5,122 nucleotides of DNA from CAINVV01 sp037440345 (GTDB lineage: Bacteria; Bacteroidota; Bacteroidia; Bacteroidales; Prolixibacteraceae): NCBI GenBank assembly GCA_037440345.1, contig JBBIUJ010000309.1, forward strand, positions 1 to 5,122. The letters run 5' to 3'. The notes under the pieces were generated by a model that made no database searches, was not told where the DNA came from, and saw nothing but the letters and a program-made list of their open reading frames with translations. Position 1 is the stretch's first letter; each line of letters begins with the position of its first letter. The position numbers and the translations under genes were made by a program. Below, one piece after another: positions 1 to 5,122 of the stretch.

Positions 1-1
1 G

Positions 2-2872
2 TCAATCGGACTGGAAGAGGTGGTAGCCGTAGGTTTTGGTACCCAGAAAAAGACCAACCTGACTGGATCCGTGTCGCAGGTAAAGATGGAAGATCTGCTT
101 GGCGACCGTCCGCTCATTACAGTTGCCGCTGCGTTACAGGGGTCTGTTCCCGGCCTTACGATTGCAAACCCTCCCACACCTGGTGCCACTGCCTCTTTCA
201 ACATTCGTGGTGTCACCTCAATTAACGGTGGCGGCCCTCTCGTTTTGATTGACAATGCCGAAGGTGATATCAACATGATCAATCCGGAGGACATTGAATC
301 CGTTTCTGTACTTAAAGATGCTGCTTCAACTGCAATATATGGAGCAAGGGCTGCATTTGGAGTAGTCCTCGTTAAAACCAAACAGGCAAAGAAAAACTCA
401 AAGCCAGTTTTCAATTACAACGACAACCTGGCATTTTCGAAGCCAATTAACAGGGTGGAACAGGCCCCGGTAGCCGATATCCTGCAAACATTTGCCAACT
501 GGAGTGCAAACCCGACTACAGGAGGCCCGGAGTCCCAGGACCTTAACAAATGGGTGCAATATGTAAAGGACTTCCAGGCAAATCCCTCAAAATATCCTGC
601 CGATGGAAGGTACCTTTCACCCGATGATAACAAATATTATTTTCTGAAGGATAATGATCCACAGAATGCCATTTTCGATAATTATGGATTTCAACAGACG
701 CACAATCTGTCGGCTACCGGAGGAGGGGATAAGATCACTTACCGGATGTCTGCCGGTTACGTTTCTAACAATGGTCCGCTGATTACGAATAAAGACAACT
801 ACAACAGGTTAAACATTTCAAGTTATGTCAATGCCGATCTTACCAGTTGGCTGAGCAGCTCACTTGATGTGAAATACAACACCTCCGAGAAATCACTGGT
901 CAATGCATCGAAAATCTATACCGCTATTCCCCGCTATTATCCGGTAGGTACGATGGCAAGCAAGATAGACGGAAACCTTTACCCGACCGCGGTTCCGGAG
1001 AATTTCATTTTGTATGGCAATCCTGATAAGAACCTCAGGAAAGAGACTCGTATCTTCTCCCGGTCGGTTTTGACCCCATTCAAAGGTTTCGAAGGGGTGG
1101 TGGAATACACCATGGATGATTTTACCACAGACAGCAAATCATTCTCCAAGAGTACTACGATGGTCGAAATGAACAGAAACTCCTCACCATCGACGGCAGT
1201 TCCGGTCTATTCTAACACCAAGGCGTTCAGTTCCTACAAGGCGCTCAACGCTTATGCCTCCTATAACTTCGAAACGGCCGATAAGAATCACAATGTGAAA
1301 GTTCTGGGTGGTTTTTCGCAGGAACGCAGCTATAGTGAAAGCCTGAATGCAAACCGGAAAGAGGTGATCAATGCCGATTTACCATCAATCAGTGGTGCAG
1401 TTGGAGAGATCCTGTCGGATGATTCCTTTTCAGATATCACCATCCGTAGCGGATTCTTCAGGGCTAATTACAGTTTCAGGGACAAATATCTTTTCGAGGC
1501 CAATGGCCGTTATGATGGATCTTCCAAATTCCCGACCCAAAACCGGTTTGGATTCTTCCCTTCCGCCTCAGTAGGTTGGCAGGTGGGTAAGGAAAATTTC
1601 ATGAATTTCAGCAAAAAGTGGCTGAACGAATTCAAGCTGCGTGCCTCCTGGGGACAAATCGGAAACCAGAATATTGCAGCATACGGCTACTCTCCGAAAA
1701 TGGATCCGACCAGAGCCGATTGGATCGTGGGTATAACGAGACCTGCCACGATCGGTATGCCCCCATTGGTACGCCAGGATTATACCTGGGAGGTGGTCGA
1801 AACCCAGGACCTGGGCGCCGACCTGGCCTTTCTAGGAAACCGGTTACAGGCAACTGTCGATGTGTATAATCGCAAGACCACAGGTATGCTTGCACCGGGT
1901 ATGGAATATCCTGCCGTAGTGGGCACCTCGGCACCTCTTCAGAATGCAGCTGACCTGGTAAACCGGGGCTGGGAATTGGGCTTAAGCTGGAAAGACAAAG
2001 TCGGCCAGGTTGGTTACCATGTCGGCTTCAATATCTACGACTCCCAAACTGAGATTACCAATTATAACAATGTATCCAAATTGTTGGGAACCGGTTATTA
2101 TGTTGGTCAGAAGCTCGGAGAGATCTGGGGATACCGGAACGACGGGTTCTATACCATCGACGATTTCAAGGATGGATGGCAAACCGGAACCTGGGCGCTC
2201 AAGGATGGAATAACCACTATCAAAGGTGTTGCAGTACGCCCCGGGGATAACAAATACAAAAACCTGATCGACAAGGGAACTTCTGTCGCCAACCAAATAG
2301 ACGCAGGGATGAATACAGTGGATGATCCGGGTGACAGGGAAATTATCGGAAACAGCACGGCACGTTACTCTTATGGGATTACCGGTGGTGTTGATTGGAA
2401 AGGTTTTGATTTTTCTTTCGTGATGAGCGGAGTCGGCAAACGTGATCTTTGGATTGCTGATGATTTGTCTTTCCCCCAGTTGGTAACAGGCGCTTATTCG
2501 GCCAATGTATTTTCGCACCAATTGGATTACTGGCAACCCACAGACAAAGCCAACAACAATTATACCCCGATTAATCCGAATCCAAGATATGCCCGTCTCT
2601 ACAACATCAATGAAAACAACAGTAGCAACACGCGTATCCAGGACAAATATTTGATGAATGGCGCCTATCTTCGTATACGAAACGTGACATTGGCCTACAA
2701 CCTGCCGGCTCCTCTGGCAAAAAAAGCAGGTTTCTCGGCCATCAAAGTGTTCACTTCACTTGAAAATCCATATACCTTTTCTCATCTTGAAAAAGGAAGG
2801 GATCCGGAGAGCCTCGGATGGAGCTATCCATATTATTCTACCACATCATTTGGTCTGAATGTGACATTTTAA
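2..2872 (+). CDS. SusC/RagA-family TonB-dependent outer-membrane transporter, 5'-partial
   Basis: This is the glycan-import barrel of a PUL: a TonB-dependent outer-membrane channel that takes up oligosaccharides with its SusD partner. The frame is open to the left edge, leaving 956 residues and a TAA stop. The signal peptide and the usual N-terminal carboxypeptidase-like domain lie upstream of the window. Residues 4-16 (GLEEVVAVGFGTQ) match the conserved segment just before the plug. The plug spans roughly 21-125, with ALQGSVPGLTI (44-54), an IRG motif, and the SusC/RagA signature: DIESVSVLKDAASTAIYGAR (97-116) followed by AAFGVVLVKTK. The rest is beta-barrel with family landmarks: GRYDGSSKFP (502-511), RASWGQIGNQNI (547-558), and YLRIRNVTLAYNLP near the end. 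It closes on FGLNVTF, an aromatic C-terminus typical of outer-membrane barrels. The GTG at 20 is an internal valine codon, not a start. One oddity is IDNAEGD where the family usually has IDG. The SusD-like gene follows after 13 nt, so the two are surely co-transcribed. Family assignment is near certain; the substrate is unknown. Confidence 0.96.
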   Translation, partial: SIGLEEVVAVGFGTQKKTNLTGSVSQVKMEDLLGDRPLITVAAALQGSVPGLTIANPPTPGATASFNIRGVTSINGGGPLVLIDNAEGDINMINPEDIESVSVLKDAASTAIYGARAAFGVVLVKTKQAKKNSKPVFNYNDNLAFSKPINRVEQAPVADILQTFANWSANPTTGGPESQDLNKWVQYVKDFQANPSKYPADGRYLSPDDNKYYFLKDNDPQNAIFDNYGFQQTHNLSATGGGDKITYRMSAGYVSNNGPLITNKDNYNRLNISSYVNADLTSWLSSSLDVKYNTSEKSLVNASKIYTAIPRYYPVGTMASKIDGNLYPTAVPENFILYGNPDKNLRKETRIFSRSVLTPFKGFEGVVEYTMDDFTTDSKSFSKSTTMVEMNRNSSPSTAVPVYSNTKAFSSYKALNAYASYNFETADKNHNVKVLGGFSQERSYSESLNANRKEVINADLPSISGAVGEILSDDSFSDITIRSGFFRANYSFRDKYLFEANGRYDGSSKFPTQNRFGFFPSASVGWQVGKENFMNFSKKWLNEFKLRASWGQIGNQNIAAYGYSPKMDPTRADWIVGITRPATIGMPPLVRQDYTWEVVETQDLGADLAFLGNRLQATVDVYNRKTTGMLAPGMEYPAVVGTSAPLQNAADLVNRGWELGLSWKDKVGQVGYHVGFNIYDSQTEITNYNNVSKLLGTGYYVGQKLGEIWGYRNDGFYTIDDFKDGWQTGTWALKDGITTIKGVAVRPGDNKYKNLIDKGTSVANQIDAGMNTVDDPGDREIIGNSTARYSYGITGGVDWKGFDFSFVMSGVGKRDLWIADDLSFPQLVTGAYSANVFSHQLDYWQPTDKANNNYTPINPNPRYARLYNINENNSSNTRIQDKYLMNGAYLRIRNVTLAYNLPAPLAKKAGFSAIKVFTSLENPYTFSHLEKGRDPESLGWSYPYYSTTSFGLNVTF

Positions 2873-2885
2873 TCATAAAAAAACA
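2873..2885 (+). promoter_or_regulatory. A-rich translation leader of the SusD-like gene
   Basis: The 13-nt gap between the SusC stop and the SusD-like ATG holds an A-run (AAAAAAA) and no GGAGG-like Shine-Dalgarno. A-rich, SD-less leaders are usual in Bacteroidota, where initiation leans on unstructured A/U-rich sequence. The short gap leaves no room for a promoter, so the downstream gene must be read from the SusC transcript. A second in-frame ATG at 2892 (MKMKK) could also serve as the start; either gives a valid lipoprotein signal. The role of the A-run is inferred. Confidence 0.4.
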
Positions 2886-4817
2886 ATGAAAATGAAAAAA
2901 TATTTAGTGGGAATCGTTGCAGTACTTGCCTTGTGGGGATGTAACAAAGAATATCTGGATAAGTATCCGCTGGATTCCCTTACCGAACAAACGGCTTTTG
3001 TTACGGCCGATAATTTCAGGACTTTCAGCTGGAGTTTTTACAGCGCCCTGACCAACACCGGTTACCGTACCTATGATGCAAACCTGGACTTGTACAATGG
3101 CGATTTTCTTGCCGGCTATCTGGGCTGGAGGAACAAAACCGTCGATGGCAACCAGATGCGTACCCAATTGAAAGTTACCGGTGCTACCGGAAACGGATGG
3201 AGCTTTTCCGAGATAAGAAGGTGTAACCTGATGCTCCAAAACATCAACGGCAGCAAGATGTCGCAAGCTGACAAGGACCACTACCGTTCGGTTGGTTACT
3301 TTTTCAGGGCACATGCCTACTATGAATTGATTTCACGCTTCGGTGATGTGCCATGGCTGAACAAAGTGGTGGTGGAAGGCGATTCCGCCACGATCTACGG
3401 AGCGCGTACGCCGCGCAAGGAGGTGGCCGATTCGTTGATGGCCAACTTAAAATGGGCTGAGACCCACATCAAAACCACCGGCGACGGGGCCAATAGTGTC
3501 AACACCGACGTCGTTCGTGCCCTGATGTCCCGCTTCTTCCTTTTCGAAGGGACCTGGAGAAAGTACCAAGCTCTGGGTGATGCCGACAATTATCTGGACG
3601 AATGTATCCGTGTTTCCCAGTTGCTGGCCACCAAATTCCCCACCGTGGCCGCCAGCTACGATGCCCTGCTGAATTCGCCGGACTTGAGCAAATATTCAGG
3701 TATCATCCTGTACAAACAATTTGAAGCTGCACAGATCACTCAAAACAGCAACCGCTACGAAAGGTCGGCCGCTTTAAGTTACGATATGCCACACTGCACC
3801 GTTGAAAATTACCTGTGCAGCGACGGACGGCCAATATCATCCTCTGCTGTTTATCAGGGCGATAAGAGCATGTTTAAAGAATTCCGTAATCGCGATTACC
3901 GCCTGTTGGCTACCGTCGTCCCCCCTTACAGTCTCAAAAAGAAAATTGTCGGAGGGAAGGTCGGACCCGATTACAGCGATGCTTCGCCGGTTGTTTACAA
4001 CGCGCAGGGATATTATACCGGAGATCCTGATGTGACAGACAACATGGAATTCAATGATGTATTGAAGAAGGCCTTCGCTGGTACTACCAAAAGACTCCCG
4101 GCACTCTGGCTGGACGGATCTTCAGGCTCCTATAACTCACCCAATATTATCGATGTCGGGGCACCGCAAGTCGGTTCATACAGTGGTTATGCCCTGTGGA
4201 AACATTACAACACCTACGACGATATGGATGCTGGTCAGATAGCCGACAAACCGATCTTCTGGATTGAGGAGGTGCTGTTGAACCTTGCCGAGGCCACCTG
4301 GGAAAGGGGCCAGTTCAATCAGGCTATTGCCGACGCTACCATCAACAAGCTTCGCCCAAGGGCAGGAGTTGCCAATATGGTGGTTGCCAATATCAACGCA
4401 GCTTTTGATACAAATCGTGACCAGACAGTTGATCCGGTCCTGTGGGAAATCCGCCGTGAGCGCCAGTCTGAGCTGATGGGAATGGGTTTTGGATTCCAGG
4501 ATATCCGTCGCTGGAAGAAAGGTCCATGGTACATCAACAGGTCATACACAGGCGTCTATGTAACGAGATCACTTTATAAGACACTGGATGCCAGTGGAAA
4601 TCCAACTGCCACTACACCTGCCAACACATGGGGAAGCGCAACTGCATTACCCCTTGTGAACAAGGATTATACTGTCGCTACAACCGCCGGTTATGTGAAG
4701 CGTTTCGACGATCCTACCAAAATCGGCAAGGGCTGGCTCGACAAATATTACCTGGAGTGGATTCCTACCAATCAGATTGTCCTTAATCCGAAAATCACCC
4801 AGAATCCCGGCTGGTAA
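2886..4817 (+). CDS. SusD/RagB-family surface glycan-binding lipoprotein
   Basis: This is the surface lipoprotein partner of the adjacent SusC-like barrel, expected to bind glycan and act as a lid on the transporter. It is complete at 643 residues, somewhat longer than the 551-residue prototype SusD. Residues 1-19 form a lipoprotein signal peptide: MKMKK, a hydrophobic core, then LWGC with the lipidated Cys at 19. The mature start, CNKEYLDKYPLD, is typical of the family. The N-terminal SusD-like region covers about 20-220 and includes the TPR-like helix FRAHAYYELISRFGDVPWL (140-158). The C-terminal SusD/RagB region covers about 290-643, with EVLLNLAEATWERG (462-475), INKLRPRAGV (486-495), EIRRERQSELMGMGFGFQDI (521-540) followed by RRWKKG, and the closing YYLEWIPTNQIVLNP before NPGW. 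No frameshift or missing core motif is seen. The ligand cannot be predicted, because binding residues vary between SusD homologues. It is co-transcribed with the SusC-like gene and is followed by a terminator hairpin. Confidence 0.97.
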   Translation: MKMKKYLVGIVAVLALWGCNKEYLDKYPLDSLTEQTAFVTADNFRTFSWSFYSALTNTGYRTYDANLDLYNGDFLAGYLGWRNKTVDGNQMRTQLKVTGATGNGWSFSEIRRCNLMLQNINGSKMSQADKDHYRSVGYFFRAHAYYELISRFGDVPWLNKVVVEGDSATIYGARTPRKEVADSLMANLKWAETHIKTTGDGANSVNTDVVRALMSRFFLFEGTWRKYQALGDADNYLDECIRVSQLLATKFPTVAASYDALLNSPDLSKYSGIILYKQFEAAQITQNSNRYERSAALSYDMPHCTVENYLCSDGRPISSSAVYQGDKSMFKEFRNRDYRLLATVVPPYSLKKKIVGGKVGPDYSDASPVVYNAQGYYTGDPDVTDNMEFNDVLKKAFAGTTKRLPALWLDGSSGSYNSPNIIDVGAPQVGSYSGYALWKHYNTYDDMDAGQIADKPIFWIEEVLLNLAEATWERGQFNQAIADATINKLRPRAGVANMVVANINAAFDTNRDQTVDPVLWEIRRERQSELMGMGFGFQDIRRWKKGPWYINRSYTGVYVTRSLYKTLDASGNPTATTPANTWGSATALPLVNKDYTVATTAGYVKRFDDPTKIGKGWLDKYYLEWIPTNQIVLNPKITQNPGW

Positions 4818-4845
4818 AAAATTAATCTTTCGCAATGGTTTTGCT

Positions 4846-4891
4846 ACCAAGGGATACCCTAAAAAGTATTCCTTGGTTTTTTCTATTTTTT
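4846..4891 (+). terminator. Intrinsic (Rho-independent) terminator after the SusC/SusD pair
   Basis: The left arm ACCAAGGGATAC (4846-4857) pairs with the right arm GTATTCCTTGGT (4866-4877) over 12 bp, all Watson-Crick except one G-U wobble. The loop is the 8-nt CCTAAAAA. A T-tract follows at once (TTTTT, then CTATTTTTT to 4891). It begins 28 nt after the SusD-like stop. The T-tract is on the + side only; the sequence upstream of the left arm would give no U-run on the minus strand, so it works in one direction. Structure and position fit a terminator or an attenuator, or a hairpin that protects the 3' end of the susCD-like mRNA. How much transcription passes it cannot be judged from sequence. 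Confidence 0.87.
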
Positions 4892-4916
4892 ACCGACACT
4901 CTAATTTGCATGCACC

Positions 4917-5122
4917 ATGAAAAATTTAGGGATCACAATTCTTGTCGCATCATTTTTTCTTTTGCTGTCCATTCCAAATTATGGCCGGGACAATTCGTTC
5001 GCTGCAACAAATAAAAATGCTTCGGACTCTGCTGTAAATAAAAATGTTACGGAGATTATTGTCATCTGTAAAACGCATTTCGATTTGGGATATACACACC
5101 GGGTGAGCGAAATTGTCAATTA
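4917..5122 (+). CDS. Exported GH38/DUF5054-like glycoside hydrolase, N-terminal fragment (3'-partial)
   Basis: The frame runs off the right edge after 68 codons. The ATG at 4917 is the only plausible start: an in-frame TAA lies at 4902-4904 and no other in-frame ATG follows. Residues 1-23 look like a signal peptide, with one Lys and then the hydrophobic ILVASFFLLLSIP. There is no lipobox Cys; cleavage may fall after G23 or after A29 (SFA). A polar Asn/Ser/Ala/Lys linker covers about 24-45. Then comes a beta-strand, EIIVIC, and KTHFDLGYTH (52-61). This HxDxGY motif resembles the first metal-binding motif of family GH38 alpha-mannosidases (HNDPGW in Golgi mannosidase II, where the His and Asp bind zinc). 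Here the equivalents are H54 and D56, with Y59 in place of Trp. Bacteroidota proteins of the DUF5054 type begin in the same way. The catalytic Asp and the rest of the domain are outside the window, so activity and substrate are inferred. A PUL enzyme role fits the context. Confidence 0.72.
   Translation, partial: MKNLGITILVASFFLLLSIPNYGRDNSFAATNKNASDSAVNKNVTEIIVICKTHFDLGYTHRVSEIVN
5009..5053 (+). repeat. Short imperfect direct repeat in the hydrolase linker
   Basis: AAATAAAAATGCTTCGGA (5009-5026) recurs as AAATAAAAATGTTACGGA (5036-5053), 16 of 18 bases identical, at a spacing of 27 bp, which is nine codons. It encodes NKNAS and NKNVT in the polar linker between the signal peptide and the catalytic fold. 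The in-frame spacing suggests a small duplication that lengthened the linker, but A-rich codons for Asn and Lys could also produce it by chance. Confidence 0.4.

Noticed and set aside
1982..2536. 184-codon open frame on the minus strand, inside the SusC-like gene
   Set aside because: It lies wholly antisense to well-conserved barrel sequence, shows no recognisable motif or start context, and its composition mirrors the sense codons.
2904..3314. 136-codon open frame on the minus strand, inside the SusD-like gene
   Set aside because: It is antisense to the conserved SusD N-terminal region and has no independent supporting feature; it is a shadow of the sense gene.
4407..4433. DTNRDQTVD in the SusD-like protein (residues 508-516), resembling an EF-hand or dockerin calcium loop
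   Set aside because: Asp/Asn/Asp spacing fits, but position 12 of the loop is Leu instead of Glu/Asp. An acidic stretch before the EIRRER helix is also ordinary for SusD-family proteins.
4836..4849. TGGT (4836-4839) could pair with ACCA (4846-4849) as an alternative to the terminator stem, suggesting a switch
   Set aside because: Only 4 bp can form, far weaker than the 12-bp terminator hairpin, and no ligand-binding domain or leader peptide is visible in the 28 nt before the hairpin.
4902..4908. TAATTTG just upstream of the hydrolase start, resembling the Bacteroidota -7 element TAnnTTTG
   Set aside because: It is one base short in the spacer, has no TTG-type -33 element at the right distance (the nearest TTG, 4873-4875, is 26 nt away and inside the terminator stem), and would put the transcription start almost on the ATG. 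The region is A/T-rich enough for this by chance.

Overview
The window is a piece of a Bacteroidota (Bacteroidetes) polysaccharide utilisation locus (PUL). It holds the 3' part of a SusC-family TonB-dependent outer-membrane transporter, a complete SusD-family surface lipoprotein, and the first 68 codons of a secreted protein that looks like a GH38/DUF5054-type glycosidase. The assignment to Bacteroidota rests on the SusC/SusD pair, which is characteristic of the phylum, on A-rich leaders without a Shine-Dalgarno sequence, and on the moderate base composition. I cannot name the genus with confidence; Bacteroidales or Marinilabiliales relatives would fit.

Layout, all on the + strand: 2-2872 SusC-like (5' end outside the window, reading frame open to the left edge); 2873-2885 a 13-nt A-rich gap; 2886-4817 SusD-like lipoprotein; 4818-4916 a 99-nt intergenic region with a strong intrinsic terminator hairpin at 4846-4891; 4917-5122 the start of the predicted hydrolase (3' end outside the window). 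No tRNA, rRNA, CRISPR array, insertion sequence or attachment site was seen, and the minus strand carries nothing convincing.

How the genes work together: by analogy with characterised Sus-type systems, the SusD-like lipoprotein would bind a glycan at the cell surface and act as a lid over the SusC-like barrel. The barrel would import oligosaccharides using TonB energy, and the downstream exported hydrolase would trim the glycan in the periplasm or at the surface. The glycan cannot be read from this window. The hydrolase's HxDxG(Y/W) motif hints at alpha-mannosidase-like, metal-dependent chemistry.

The core is an ordinary PUL. The points worth a second look are the terminator placed between the transporter pair and its likely enzyme, with almost no room for a separate promoter, and the truncated hydrolase itself, which is short here and easily missed.
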